From: an uncultured Lachnospiraceae bacterium
GTDB taxonomy: Bacteria; Bacillota; Clostridia; Lachnospirales; Lachnospiraceae
Direction: 5' to 3'
NCBI GenBank assembly: GCA_904420225.1
Contig: CAJFUP010000117.1
Location: 1 to 36,617, forward strand
Length of the DNA: 36,617 nt
Each line of letters begins with the position of its first letter. Positions within the stretch are counted from its first letter, which is position 1. The notes below the pieces were generated by a model, which ran no database searches, had not been told where the DNA came from, and saw nothing but the letters and a program-made list of their open reading frames with translations. Of this stretch, positions 1 to 9,399 are shown piece after piece. The position numbers were made by a program, and so were the translations under genes.

Positions 1-9
1 AGGGGCTGT

Positions 10-3000
10 TTAATTGTCTTTAAGATAGTGGAAAGCCGCATGGTTACGGCAATTTCCGTGTTGTGCATATATTGACGGAGCAGTAGGCTCCGTGGGCTCA
101 GTAGGATCTGTGGGCTCGGTAGGCTCAGTAGGATCTATGGGCTCAGTAGGCTCTATGGGCTCGGTAGGATCTGTGGGCTCGGTAGGATCTGTGGGCTCAG
201 TAGGATCTATGGGCTCAGTAGGATCCGTAGGCTCAGTAGGATCTGTGGGCTCAGTAGGATCTGTGGGCTCAGTAGGCTCCGTGGGCTCAGTAGGCTCCGT
301 GGGATCTGTGGGCTCGGTAGGCTCCGTGGGATCTGTGGGCTCAGTAGGATCTGTGGGCTCAGTAGGCTCCGTGGGATCTGTGGGCTCGGTAGGCTCCGTG
401 GGATCTGTGGGCTCGGTAGGCTCCGTGGGATCTGTGGGCTCGGTAGGCTCAGTAGGATCTGTGGGATCTGTGGGCTCAGTAGGATCTGTGGGCTCAGTAG
501 GATCTGTGGGATCCGTGGGCTCAGTAGGATCTGTAGGCTCAGTAGGATCAGTAGGTTCCGTAGGATCAGTAGGTTCCGTAGGATCTCCCAGCACCTCCAC
601 ATGAATCACAGCTTTGACTTCCGGATTTTTCACAGAGGCCACTGTCACAATGGTCTCGCCTTCACGGGCGGCTGTGACTAGACCTGTCTCACTGGCCCTG
701 GCGATTTCATACTCCTGTGCAATGTACTCAATCTCTGTTTCCACATCGATGTCTGTCTCCACCACAGGAATGATCTGATACGTTTCTCCAATCTTCAGCT
801 GAATGCTCTCATCCGGTACGGTGATGGACAGTACCGTCTCATTCAGTACGGGATCTCCAACTGTCAGATCGTCAAAATACATGCCGCTGATATCTCCGGG
901 GTATCCGCCATGTCCCCACATGTCTCCCAGATCAATCTTATCATAATAGGGAGCATTCTCAATGGTATGTACAAGGGTGCCGTCAATATACATCTTACAG
1001 CTTACACCATCGGTGTAATCCCATTTCAGTTCATGCCAACCCTCGGTTCTTTCCACTTCTGTCCAAATCCAGTCTCCGTTATCACGAATCACATAAAATG
1101 TTTTTCCGGCGTGATCTGCAGAAGCTCCGGTGGGAACATTGACACCCAGTCCGGCCCAGGGACCGCCCACTGTTGTTACATTGGCGACGGCAGCCACCGC
1201 GTTGGCTGTGTTCATATTGTCGTACAGCCATACTGTCACCACATCGTTATGATGCGTTCCAAATGTCTTGCTGATGGCGTCATTGCCCTCGTCCATAACG
1301 AAGCTGTATCTTCCGGCGTGGGCTTGATCCGTGCTGTTGCTGGGATTTCCGCCTGCTCCATGGCCATCCAAAAGTACTTCCCAATCATTGAAATCGCGGA
1401 AACTCTCATAGAAGGAAGCATCCTCACTGGCGGAAGTGGTGAAGCTGCTTACTTCGCTGACACTGTAAGCGCCATTGACCTTTGCTTCCCTGGCAGTTAC
1501 TCTCCAGAAATATTGTGTTGCCTTCTCCAGATTCATGACCAAAGCGCTGTTTTCCAGCACAGACTGGCTGGCCACCATCTCGGTGAATGCGGCATCTTTT
1601 GCTACTTCCAATGTGTAAGAACCGGCGCCGTCCACTGCGGACCACTGGAATCTTACGCCATCGATGAATGCCACTCCTTCTGCGCCATTGGCAGGACTTT
1701 CCAGTATGGCTTTATCAATGGATCCGGCTTCCACGGTGCGGAATTCATCATTATACAGTCCCATTTCCTCCACTTTAAAGTGGTCATCGCCCATCAGTTC
1801 TTTGATCTGGCTGTCTTCCTGTACAGTGAAATCATAAGCGTCCGGATTGGTGAAGCCGATATCGGTTCCCTGCTCCAGGGTCAGGTTATTGTCAACGGTA
1901 CCGTATGTCATGACATCCTGGCTCACATTGCCCATGGGGTTGGCCACGCCCACCAGAATATTTCTCTCAATGTCCGCATTGGCAGGAAGAGCGGCATTCT
2001 GATAATAGTACTTAAATCCGTCTCCTTTATCGGAGCGTTCCACATAGTCGGTCACGTTGATGGCTGCCAGACCAGGATATTCTGCGTTCCATTTTGCTTC
2101 GTCATATCTCTCGTCTGCCCGCAGTGCCATCAGTTCCCCATAGCACTCGCCGTCAGGCCCCGCCGCATGGTACCATGCCCAGCCCTGGCCTCTGTTGTCA
2201 TATTGGAATCCTCGTCCGTTTCCGTAGTTTAACTGAATGTTGTTGGTGATCACATTGTCGCGGCCGCCGCCGAACAAGGTGGTATATCCGGGAATGTTCA
2301 CCAGCAGATTTTCTGTCATGGTCACGCCGCTGCCCAAATCGTCCACGTAAACGGCTGCGGATCCGATACCTCCGGTATTTACCAGGTCATGGATGTAGTT
2401 GTTTTTAACCAGTGTCCCCTGGTAACTCCATCTGCGCACGGAATAGATGGCGCCCACATCTGCCGTTTCGTAGCAGACATTGTGAATCTCATTGCCATAG
2501 ATCAGCATATCATTGCCGGAGAACTGGATGGCGGTATGAGGCGCATTGTAGATGTGGTTGCGCTCCACGGTGTTTCCGCATCCCACCAGCTCCACTGCGG
2601 GAGAGTACGTTCTCTTGATGGTGGCGAAATCGCTGATATCGCAGTTGATGACTTTGTTATTGCCAGGCGTCAGGCTGTAGCGGTCGCCGCCTGCCAGATA
2701 GATGCCGCCCTGGCCCATCCTGGTGATGTTACAGGAGCGGATGGTATTGTCGTGGCCTCCGTGGTTGCCGGTGTTGATGGCCTCCATGGAAGAATCCTCC
2801 GGGGTACCCATGCAGACTGCGCGCAGGCCCAGATCGGAGAAGTCGCAGCCCGCGATTTCCACATGGTCACAGTCCTCCATGCGGATGCCGTAGCCGTTGG
2901 CATTGGAAAAGTTCAAAGCCTGGATATCCACGTAGCTCACATCATCCAGCATAAACAGCGGCTCTGTCTGCATGGCCAGATCTACGCTGCTGTCTGTCAA

Positions 3001-4077
3001 ATCATTCTTGGGATACAGATACAGCTTTGCGTTCTCCCGGTCCAGATACCATTCGCCGGGTTCATCAATCTCACACAGCAGGTTGTAGGCGTAAAAACGT
3101 CTGCCGCTGCCTTTGAATCCATAGCGGGTGGGGTCATCGGTGGTTATTTTCAGGCCATCACCGGTATCCTCCACGGACTCCACGGAACAATTGTCATCCG
3201 CCCAGTCCCAGCAGAAATATCCGGCAATCCAGATATCACTTTCCTGTGACCACAGGGAATATTTGTCATGGAGCGCGGTGTCGTTGACCGTGAAGATTCC
3301 TCCGGGCTGGCTCAGAAATGCGCTTTCCCCGTACTGGCACATGATACGCTCACCGTTTCCGAATTCTGTGGTGCAGGCAGGACAGGTTCCATCCGGATTG
3401 GCCACATGGTCGCGGGGCACAAAGCCGGTCTGCTGAATGCTGCTGATGGTCAAAAATCCAGTGTTGGGATAGCGGGCCAGGGTTTGGGCCTCCCCGTCCA
3501 CAGAAATGGACATGGCGCTGGCTTGGGCCGGCCATCCGTATCCGTTTTTCGGAATGGGGGCAAATTCTGTCAGTCCGTTGTTGGCCGCCAAATCATAGAC
3601 CAGCACCTCATCTGCCGCAGAGCCAAGACGCTGCCGAACGGATTCATCTTCCACAGCAGTGAACTTACTTCCATCCACGGAAATATTGCCCACATAATTG
3701 ACCTCTTCTCCGTTGTACGCGCGGTACAAGATGGGGGAGTCGGCAGTGCCGGAATCCTGCTCCTCCAGGGCAAAGGAGCCGGAGAGCAGCGGATATGTGC
3801 CTCCTCTCACATTTACCGTGACACCGCCCTGGGGCAGTCCGGATCCGTTCTTCATCTCTCGAATGGCATCTCTCGCTTCCTCCAGCGAGGAGAAGGGATC
3901 CTCCAAGGTTCCCTGGGCATCGGCTCTGCCGTCAGCAGATACGTACAGCTGCATTGCGCTGTCTGCCGTCCCCGTTTCTCCGGCGGCACCCACCATGGGC
4001 AGACCGCCCAGAGTGTTGGCCAGAAAAACGCCTGTCAGCGCGATGACCATACCGCGCTTCCAACCTTTTTTCCTCAT
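10..4077 (-). CDS. Secreted multidomain right-handed beta-helix glycosidase (GH141-like) with Pro-Thr-Glu/Asp repeat tail
   Basis: The 1355-residue protein starts at an ATG preceded by AGGAGGAAC. Residues 1 to about 33 form a signal peptide (MRKKGWKRG, then a hydrophobic stretch). Residues about 40-770 form a right-handed parallel beta-helix of the type seen in GH141 and related proteins: an early FSSLEEARDAIREMK and NVRGGTYPL block, then repeated short turns such as ERNHIYNAPHTAIQFSGN and GAIYSVRRWSYQGTLVKNNY. A fibronectin-III-like module (about 800-885), a LamG/concanavalin-like module (about 890-1070) and a bacterial Ig-like (BIG2-type) module (about 1077-1160) follow. The tail, about 1165-1331, is Pro-Thr-Glu/Pro-Thr-Asp repeats. 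The last 20 residues show no LPXTG, SLH or membrane anchor. It probably acts outside the cell on a complex glycan before import and may be co-transcribed with the upstream lipoprotein gene. The fold is well supported; the exact family and substrate are inferred. Confidence 0.85.
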   Translation of the reverse strand: MRKKGWKRGMVIALTGVFLANTLGGLPMVGAAGETGTADSAMQLYVSADGRADAQGTLEDPFSSLEEARDAIREMKNGSGLPQGGVTVNVRGGTYPLLSGSFALEEQDSGTADSPILYRAYNGEEVNYVGNISVDGSKFTAVEDESVRQRLGSAADEVLVYDLAANNGLTEFAPIPKNGYGWPAQASAMSISVDGEAQTLARYPNTGFLTISSIQQTGFVPRDHVANPDGTCPACTTEFGNGERIMCQYGESAFLSQPGGIFTVNDTALHDKYSLWSQESDIWIAGYFCWDWADDNCSVESVEDTGDGLKITTDDPTRYGFKGSGRRFYAYNLLCEIDEPGEWYLDRENAKLYLYPKNDLTDSSVDLAMQTEPLFMLDDVSYVDIQALNFSNANGYGIRMEDCDHVEIAGCDFSDLGLRAVCMGTPEDSSMEAINTGNHGGHDNTIRSCNITRMGQGGIYLAGGDRYSLTPGNNKVINCDISDFATIKRTYSPAVELVGCGNTVERNHIYNAPHTAIQFSGNDMLIYGNEIHNVCYETADVGAIYSVRRWSYQGTLVKNNYIHDLVNTGGIGSAAVYVDDLGSGVTMTENLLVNIPGYTTLFGGGRDNVITNNIQLNYGNGRGFQYDNRGQGWAWYHAAGPDGECYGELMALRADERYDEAKWNAEYPGLAAINVTDYVERSDKGDGFKYYYQNAALPANADIERNILVGVANPMGNVSQDVMTYGTVDNNLTLEQGTDIGFTNPDAYDFTVQEDSQIKELMGDDHFKVEEMGLYNDEFRTVEAGSIDKAILESPANGAEGVAFIDGVRFQWSAVDGAGSYTLEVAKDAAFTEMVASQSVLENSALVMNLEKATQYFWRVTAREAKVNGAYSVSEVSSFTTSASEDASFYESFRDFNDWEVLLDGHGAGGNPSNSTDQAHAGRYSFVMDEGNDAISKTFGTHHNDVVTVWLYDNMNTANAVAAVANVTTVGGPWAGLGVNVPTGASADHAGKTFYVIRDNGDWIWTEVERTEGWHELKWDYTDGVSCKMYIDGTLVHTIENAPYYDKIDLGDMWGHGGYPGDISGMYFDDLTVGDPVLNETVLSITVPDESIQLKIGETYQIIPVVETDIDVETEIEYIAQEYEIARASETGLVTAAREGETIVTVASVKNPEVKAVIHVEVLGDPTEPTDPTEPTDPTEPTDPTEPTDPTDPTEPTDPTEPTDPTDPTEPTEPTDPTEPTEPTDPTEPTEPTDPTEPTEPTDPTEPTDPTEPTEPTDPTEPTEPTEPTEPTDPTEPTDPTEPTDPTEPIDPTEPTDPTEPTDPTEPIEPTEPIDPTEPTEPTDPTEPTEPTAPSIYAQHGNCRNHAAFHYLKDN
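84..585 (-). repeat. Tandem 9-bp repeat encoding Pro-Thr-Glu/Pro-Thr-Asp tripeptides
   Basis: About 500 bp consists of 9-bp units alternating mainly between two forms (on the plus strand, roughly GTGGGCTCA or GTAGGATCT and variants), giving about 55 Pro-Thr-Glu or Pro-Thr-Asp tripeptides. A few units read Pro-Ile instead of Pro-Thr. It is the extended tail of the beta-helix enzyme. Such tails usually act as cell-wall-spanning spacers. The near-identical units make copy number prone to slippage and to assembly collapse. The repeat leaves all frames partly open, which explains a spurious Gly-Ser-Val ORF on the other strand. Confidence 0.9.
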
Positions 4078-4150
4078 ACATGTTCCTCCTATTTATTTAT
4101 GGTTATTCCCAGGGTCAAAACCCCGCAGCCAAGGGCAGGGCATACAAAAT

Positions 4151-4198
4151 GCCCCACGGCAAACGAAATAACATGAAACTTGTTGTTTGCCGTGGAGC
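4151..4198 (-). terminator. Intrinsic terminator between sugar-binding lipoprotein and beta-helix genes
   Basis: An 11-bp perfect stem (4154-4164 with 4185-4195, CCACGGCAAAC against GTTTGCCGTGG) lies just after the lipoprotein stop codon and is followed on the minus strand by GGCATTTTG. A second small hairpin, GGGCAT against ATGCCC (4138-4143 with 4149-4154), overlaps its far side. A leaky terminator here would let the lipoprotein be made in excess of the enzyme encoded downstream. Confidence 0.65.
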
Positions 4199-4218
4199 AC
4201 TTGACCGCTTATGCGGGA

Positions 4219-5733
4219 TTACTGGGCGTTCTGCCACTCTTCCACCTGTGTGGAGAATTCATCCAATACCTTCTGCTGGCCGGCATCCTCCATCTTCTGC
4301 CGGAGCTCTGCGATGAAACCATCCACGTCATCTGTGGTGAACTCGCGGTTCTTATATTCGGCGATGACGGCGCTGATCTGTGCCAGCTCGGCCTGTACCG
4401 GAGCGGAATCAAAGGTGAATCCGCGCAGACGGGATACCTCAGCCTCACGGTTCATGGTATCAGTCTGCTCCCATACGTCGTCAGACTGTCCAGGCAGGGT
4501 CCATGCCAAAAACTGATTGCCGAATTTCCATGCCTGAGCCGATAAATTGTAGTTTTCTCCGATGACTTCCGCGCTCTTTTCACCGGTTTTGTTATAATTT
4601 ACGCCTTCCAGACCGAATAAGAGCTCATTGAAGATTTCTTCATCAGTGTAAATTAAGTTCAAAAGTTTCATGGCAGCTTCTGGGTTTTTGGAATTGATAT
4701 TAATGGCTGTCATGGTCTCAATGCCGGAGGTGGCGCCTACGTAAACGCCCTCAATGGGTACAGAAATGTATTCTACTCCTTGTCTGGAGGTGTACTCTGC
4801 ATCCCAACCAGGCTTATAAGATGACATGGAAACTACATAACGGTTGGCCTTGACATCGGCGGAGTTGTCAGTTACGGTGGCGATATCCTGACGGATATAT
4901 CCCTTTTTATACCACTCATTGGCTACGCGGAAGTAATCTTCCATGGCATCCACATAACCGACGGGGGTGAAATCGTCACCCTCTTTGCTCAAATATACGG
5001 CATTGGTGACAATGGCTTCGTATTCCTTTTCCATCTGCGGCTGAACTCTCAGGTCGATGGGATACATGGTGGGTTCATTGGCTACGATCTGATCCAGGAA
5101 GGGCTCCAGATCACTGGCGTCTTCCAGAGTGGTCAGGTCAAATCCATATTTGTCTGCATATTCTTTCTGAATAACCACACCCAGCTGGCGGGCGATGACC
5201 TGCTGATTGGGAACCGCATAGTGATCTCCGTCCACAGCAGATACATCCATCAGCCATTCCGGCATGGAATCCATCATTTCCTGTCCGTATTCGGCCAGCA
5301 GGTCGTCAAGGGGCAGGAAAGCCTGCCGAGACATATTTTCATCAAAGCTGTTGAGCCAGTTGGATGTGTAGCAAAGATCATATTCTTCCTCGCTGGTGCT
5401 TTTTAGACGCATTTTATCGGCATATTCTCCCTGAGGGATACATTCCAGGTTCAGCTGTACATTGATTTTTTCTACCAGCTTTTTGTTCAAGTCTTCCATG
5501 ACAGCGTCATAATCCTTTGGTTTATCCACCGGGACACACCAGGTTACTGTGACTGGTTCTCCCTCGGGAGCTCCGGCGGAGCTATCATTTTCGGATCCTG
5601 CTTCTGTGCCGCTGTCTGCTGCGGCTGTGGTGGAGTCTCCGGCAGAAGTGGCAGTGTTGCCGCTGCCGCAGCCGCTTAAGGCGCCCAACGCCAGCATGCT
5701 GGCCAGAAATGCTGATACCATACGTTTTTTCAT
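4219..5733 (-). CDS. Extracellular sugar-binding lipoprotein of an ABC importer (DUF3502-type)
   Basis: The 504-residue solute-binding lipoprotein captures oligosaccharide for the two permeases at 9538-11418. The chosen ATG at 5733 has AGGAGG upstream; the frame is open further upstream, but those extra residues are not signal-like. Residues 1-22 are a lipoprotein signal with lipobox LSGC (Cys22), followed by a Ser/Ala/Asp-rich linker to about residue 50. The body fits the family of binding proteins that serve LplB/YtcP permeases, with a C-terminal DUF3502-like part. The gene is transcribed away from the two-component genes, and its promoter shares a 37-nt element with the permease promoter. 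No ATPase gene is in the window; such importers commonly use a shared MsmX-like ATPase encoded elsewhere. The ligand cannot be read from the sequence. Confidence 0.9.
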   Translation of the reverse strand: MKKRMVSAFLASMLALGALSGCGSGNTATSAGDSTTAAADSGTEAGSENDSSAGAPEGEPVTVTWCVPVDKPKDYDAVMEDLNKKLVEKINVQLNLECIPQGEYADKMRLKSTSEEEYDLCYTSNWLNSFDENMSRQAFLPLDDLLAEYGQEMMDSMPEWLMDVSAVDGDHYAVPNQQVIARQLGVVIQKEYADKYGFDLTTLEDASDLEPFLDQIVANEPTMYPIDLRVQPQMEKEYEAIVTNAVYLSKEGDDFTPVGYVDAMEDYFRVANEWYKKGYIRQDIATVTDNSADVKANRYVVSMSSYKPGWDAEYTSRQGVEYISVPIEGVYVGATSGIETMTAININSKNPEAAMKLLNLIYTDEEIFNELLFGLEGVNYNKTGEKSAEVIGENYNLSAQAWKFGNQFLAWTLPGQSDDVWEQTDTMNREAEVSRLRGFTFDSAPVQAELAQISAVIAEYKNREFTTDDVDGFIAELRQKMEDAGQQKVLDEFSTQVEEWQNAQ

Positions 5734-5757
5734 TCCATTTCCTCCTTTTTTGTCAGG

Positions 5758-5783
5758 GTACATACCGTGGTCAAGGTATGTAC
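5758..5783 (-). other. 5' leader hairpin upstream of the sugar-binding lipoprotein RBS
   Basis: GTACATACC (5758-5766) and GGTATGTAC (5775-5783) form a perfect 9-bp stem with an 8-nt loop, between the proposed -10 and the AGGAGG of the lipoprotein gene. It may stabilise the 5' end of the mRNA or be a repressor site. On the plus strand a T-run follows it, so it could also stop transcription running the other way. Confidence 0.5.
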
Positions 5784-5802
5784 GTTTTTTTAAGATGGTT
5801 TC

Positions 5803-5808
5803 AGTATA
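5803..5808 (-). promoter_or_regulatory. -10 hexamer TATACT for the sugar-binding lipoprotein gene
   Basis: Minus-strand TATACT sits about 70 nt upstream of the start codon. There is no good -35 match (TTTCTT at 17-bp spacing), as expected for an activator-dependent promoter. The same hexamer stands at the same 20-nt distance from the shared element in the permease promoter. Confidence 0.55.
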
Positions 5809-5828
5809 CTTCACAAGAAGCGTAAAAG

Positions 5829-5865
5829 AAATGACACAAATGTCTAAAATAGTGCTATATTTTTG
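5829..5865 (-). promoter_or_regulatory. Shared 37-nt operator candidate, lipoprotein copy
   Basis: Read on the minus strand, this block matches 29 of 37 positions of the block at 9400-9436 without gaps. Conserved parts are CAAAAAT, TAGCACT, TTTT and TGTCATTT. Each copy ends exactly 20 nt before a TATACT -10, so it covers the usual site of an activator bound just upstream of -35. The likely binder is the AraC-type response regulator encoded between the two copies. Confidence 0.65.
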
Positions 5866-5890
5866 ACTTGCTGCCTGGATAGGAAATCCA

Positions 5891-5919
5891 TTGCGGAGCA
5901 TTCTTATCCGTGATATGAT
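5891..5919 (+). promoter_or_regulatory. Probable promoter of the two-component operon
   Basis: TTGCGG (5891-5896) and TATGAT (5914-5919) are separated by 17 bp, upstream of the response regulator start at 6060. The -10 is good and the -35 is weak. Confidence 0.45.
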
Positions 5920-6059
5920 GTTGAATACAACGATGCCGTCTGTTCCGGTTTTGCCACATGGATCCTCTGTGGATCTCTTCAGCCGCCGGATCAGGCTAAT
6001 CGCACGAATTGGACGGAGTGAAGCGAAAACAAGTTTTCATGGAAAATGGGGTACGGAAA

Positions 6060-7649
6060 ATGTATAAAGTGATTATTGCGGATGATGAAAAAATTATACG
6101 TGTGGGATTGAAAAATCTGATTGATTGGAATGCACTGGGCTTTGAGATCATCGAGTCGTTTGGTGATGGTCAGGAAATCATAGAATATTTGGAATACGCC
6201 ATGCCGGATGTGATTATCACAGATATTAAGATGAATCATGTATCCGGCATTGATGTGGCCTGTCATGTATTTGAGCGTCATCTGCCCTGTAAGGTGGTGC
6301 TGATCAGTGGATTTCAGGAATTCGATTTGGCACTGAAAGCGGTTCGCTACGGCGTGAAAGACTATCTGCTGAAGCCCATCAGTGTGGATGCCATCGAAGA
6401 GACATTTGGAAAACTGAAAGCAGATTTGGATGCTTTCCACGCGGAGGAAGCACAGAAGGCAGCGGATAAAGAACGGCTGGAGGAGTCCAATCTCCTGCTG
6501 GAAGAACGGTTTTTTTCAGATTTGGTCATGGGTGTGACGGACAGCAGCGAATACATCAAAAACTGTCTCAATATCCTTTACCCCAAGATGGATGTGGAGC
6601 ACAGCAGATGCCTGCTGGCCGATATTGATATTCAGGAATTTGACCATTTCATGGACCATGTCTGGGCATACAATTATGATCAGCTGGAAGTAAATTTGCA
6701 TCATTTCCTGCAAATCTATAAAAATGAATACAGCTTCCATTTGGTTTATAAAAACGGCGGCTTGCTGGAGGTGGTGGGGATTCATATCGGGGAAGCAGGA
6801 GAGCGGGAGTCCTGTCAGGAGGAGGCGCAGCGCGCGCTGGACTGTCTGCTGCAGGAGATGGAGCAAACGTTCCAGTTCAAGGCCCACGCGCAGATTCGCC
6901 GGATTTATGACACGGTTTATGATATGATACGGCTGTCTGAGGATATCCAAGACCGGGCGGAAAGCGTATCCGGATATGAGCAGCGGCTGGAGGAACAAAA
7001 GAAGCTGATTATGTCCAACATTTCTCTGGGAAATATCGTGACCGCCCAGAAACTTTTCCACAATATCCTCACCGAGCTGGGCGGTTTTCCCACAGGCAAG
7101 AGGAATAATATCATCATTGAGATTCTTACCACCATGAACACAGTTCTGCGCGATGTCAATGAAAAGCTGTGGCAGTCTCTGCAGCCATATTTCAATTATT
7201 CCGCTGTCCTGACCATGGGAAAAAGCGAAGAAGTGCGGATTCACTGTGACCGGATCTTTGACCGCATCAAGGCTGCCAATGAAAAGAAAGAATACTATGA
7301 CACCAATAGCCTGATAAACAAAGCCAAAGCCTACATTCAGGAAAACATTTATCGGGATATTTCCCAGGAGGAGACGGCCAACCAGCTATTTATCTGCTCT
7401 TCCTATCTGAGCCGCTTGTTTAAAAAGCAGACAGGGGAAAGTTTTATCCAATATGTCACCAGAGTAAAAATGGAAAAAGCCGTGGAGCTGTTGAAAGATC
7501 CCCAGTATAAGACGTATCAGGTGAGTCAGATGCTGGGATATAAGACCAGCCGGTATTTCTCCAGACTGTTTCGGGCGCAGACCGGCATGAATCCCAGTGA
7601 ATATAGGGGCCGGGTGCTCCATGTGGGCGGTGAGTTTGATGAAAATTAA
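6060..7649 (+). CDS. YesN-type response regulator (receiver plus AraC helix-turn-helix)
   Basis: The 529-residue regulator has an N-terminal receiver domain (acidic Asp8/Asp9, phospho-acceptor Asp55 in VIITDIKM, Lys105 in DYLLKP). A long central linker region and a C-terminal AraC-type DNA-binding domain (about residues 425-525, with SSYLSRLFKKQTGESF and GYKTSRYFSRLFRAQTG) follow. Start ATG 6060 was chosen because MYKVIIADDE is the usual receiver N-terminus; ATG 6039 is possible and the RBS is weak for both. The gene overlaps the kinase gene by 11 bp, indicating coupled translation. In this family a membrane kinase phosphorylates the receiver and the regulator activates nearby sugar-transport genes. 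Here the likely targets are the lipoprotein and permease promoters carrying the shared 37-nt element. Confidence 0.93.
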   Translation: MYKVIIADDEKIIRVGLKNLIDWNALGFEIIESFGDGQEIIEYLEYAMPDVIITDIKMNHVSGIDVACHVFERHLPCKVVLISGFQEFDLALKAVRYGVKDYLLKPISVDAIEETFGKLKADLDAFHAEEAQKAADKERLEESNLLLEERFFSDLVMGVTDSSEYIKNCLNILYPKMDVEHSRCLLADIDIQEFDHFMDHVWAYNYDQLEVNLHHFLQIYKNEYSFHLVYKNGGLLEVVGIHIGEAGERESCQEEAQRALDCLLQEMEQTFQFKAHAQIRRIYDTVYDMIRLSEDIQDRAESVSGYEQRLEEQKKLIMSNISLGNIVTAQKLFHNILTELGGFPTGKRNNIIIEILTTMNTVLRDVNEKLWQSLQPYFNYSAVLTMGKSEEVRIHCDRIFDRIKAANEKKEYYDTNSLINKAKAYIQENIYRDISQEETANQLFICSSYLSRLFKKQTGESFIQYVTRVKMEKAVELLKDPQYKTYQVSQMLGYKTSRYFSRLFRAQTGMNPSEYRGRVLHVGGEFDEN

Positions 7650-9390
7650 AGAAAAAATACAGACATATCGGGAGTATATCCGAAATTATAAATTTCACAG
7701 TCTTTTTTTAAAAAACCTCTCGCTGCTGCTGATTCTGATTTTGGTGCCGTTCACTGCGGCTTCCGTCATCGGCTATTATGCCATCAAAAATATGCAGCAG
7801 AACAATATGAATGCTTACAGCCAGAGGCTGGCCACAGAATTTTACGGAGACTGGAAGCGGATTTTGAAGGAAGCAGAGATGGAACTGAGGTATATCGGCT
7901 TCAGCAGTAATGTGGAATTATTTTTCTATGATACGGAGCAGCTGAAACAGCTGAATTACAGCCTGCGCACGGTCATGGAAATGATTCGCATGCCTGTTTT
8001 GGCAAAAAACTATGTGAATAGCGTCTATGCCTATTCGGAGGGAAGCGGGAAAGTCATTTCACCCAATGGGGTCAGCAATTATGACACATTCACTGAACGC
8101 GCCTGTATTGATGCCTGCCGCACAAGCGGCGACAGTCTTGTCGTCACCGAGACGCAGGATACGGAGGAGCCGCAGCTGTCTATGGGCATGGAAATCCGCT
8201 ACGGCCCCAATCATGGCGGATGGCTGGTGATGAATCTGAATCTGGATGAGATCGCGGAGGAAATCGAAATACCAGAGCATGTCCGGCTGTTTCTCTTAAG
8301 CGGAGAAGAAATATTGTTTGACAGCCAAGGTCAGCTGACGGGCCATGCGCTGGAAACTCTGCCGGAGCTGTCCCAGCGCCGGATAAATGATACCGTTTTG
8401 GTGCGCTCCAACAGTATCAGTTCTTTGCTCTCCCAGGATCACCATTTGGAGGTGGTCACGTTTCTGGATACAGAAACCGCACATACCCAGATGAGTGCAG
8501 TGGGAATCTTTATTTTGGTCTTTCTGCTGTTTATGTTTCTGCTGACCTTGGCGCTGACGGCGCTGATTTCCCTGCGCATCTTTCAGCCCATTGGAGAGAT
8601 TTTATACTATATTGAAACATACCAGGGCACACTGGTGGGGGAAGAGCAGGTGCTGCAGGATAAGAATGAGCTGGAATACATCTTACACTCCATCCAAAGG
8701 ACGGCAACAGTGAAAAAGGACGTGGATAAAGAGCTGGCAGAACGAGTGCGTCTGCTGAAAAAAGCGCAGGCTGTGGCTCTGCAGGCGCAGATTAATCCTC
8801 ATTTTATCAATAACACGCTGGATACCATTAATTGGACGGCCATCAGTCTTCTGGGCGGGCGCAATGAGATATCAGAGATGATCGGCGCCTTGTCCAAGAT
8901 GATGCGCAGTGCCCTTGGGGATACCGATACCATTATTCCCATATCCGCTGAAGTGGAGCACTGCAGAAACTATCTCCTGCTTCAAAAGAAACGGTATGAG
9001 GATCAATTTGATGTATTTTGGAATCTGCCGGAGGAGATTTATGATTATAAAACCGTCCGCCTGATTTTGCAGCCGGTGGTGGAAAACGCCATCTACCATG
9101 GACTGAAACCCTTAAGCAACAAGGGGCTTCTCACTGTCAAAGGGAGCGTTTTGGATCAATTTGTGGAGCTGGAGGTCACAGATAATGGACTGGGCATGTC
9201 TCCCCAGGAGCTGCAAAAGCTCCAGGACAGCCTAAACAGCGAAGTCATACGGGAAAACCGCCATATCGGATTGTCCAATGTAAATCAGCGGTTAAAGCTT
9301 TATTTCGGGGAAGAGAGCGGTGTGTTTATCAGGAGCCAAGAGGGCATGGGTACCAGCGTCACTGTGCGGTTCCCCAAAATCAGCAAATGA
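7639..9390 (+). CDS. YesM-type sensor histidine kinase
   Basis: The 583-residue membrane kinase is the partner of the preceding regulator. It starts at ATG 7639, behind GGCGGTGAG and inside the end of the regulator gene. One membrane segment lies at about residues 20-42 and another at about 285-310. The stretch between them is the extracellular sensor region. The cytoplasmic part has the His_kinase (PF06580-type) motif QINPHFINNTLD with phospho-accepting His388. An ATP-binding domain follows, with an N-box (VVENAIYHGLKP) and a G-box (DNGLGM), and the late NVNQRLKLYFGEESG. Kinases of this type sense an extracellular sugar, often through the binding protein. The signal here is unknown. Confidence 0.93.
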   Translation: MKIKEKIQTYREYIRNYKFHSLFLKNLSLLLILILVPFTAASVIGYYAIKNMQQNNMNAYSQRLATEFYGDWKRILKEAEMELRYIGFSSNVELFFYDTEQLKQLNYSLRTVMEMIRMPVLAKNYVNSVYAYSEGSGKVISPNGVSNYDTFTERACIDACRTSGDSLVVTETQDTEEPQLSMGMEIRYGPNHGGWLVMNLNLDEIAEEIEIPEHVRLFLLSGEEILFDSQGQLTGHALETLPELSQRRINDTVLVRSNSISSLLSQDHHLEVVTFLDTETAHTQMSAVGIFILVFLLFMFLLTLALTALISLRIFQPIGEILYYIETYQGTLVGEEQVLQDKNELEYILHSIQRTATVKKDVDKELAERVRLLKKAQAVALQAQINPHFINNTLDTINWTAISLLGGRNEISEMIGALSKMMRSALGDTDTIIPISAEVEHCRNYLLLQKKRYEDQFDVFWNLPEEIYDYKTVRLILQPVVENAIYHGLKPLSNKGLLTVKGSVLDQFVELEVTDNGLGMSPQELQKLQDSLNSEVIRENRHIGLSNVNQRLKLYFGEESGVFIRSQEGMGTSVTVRFPKISK

Positions 9391-9399
9391 ATGATAGGT

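Noticed and set aside
92-604. Plus-strand ORF of Gly-Ser-Val repeats
   Set aside because: It is the reverse complement of the Pro-Thr-Glu/Asp repeat; it has no RBS and no independent start signal, and a secreted gene runs through on the other strand.
910-4176. Long plus-strand ORFs (for example 910-2232, 2389-3249, 3268-4176)
   Set aside because: They lie opposite the beta-helix enzyme, lack recognisable domains and are rich in His/Cys patterns typical of antisense reading.
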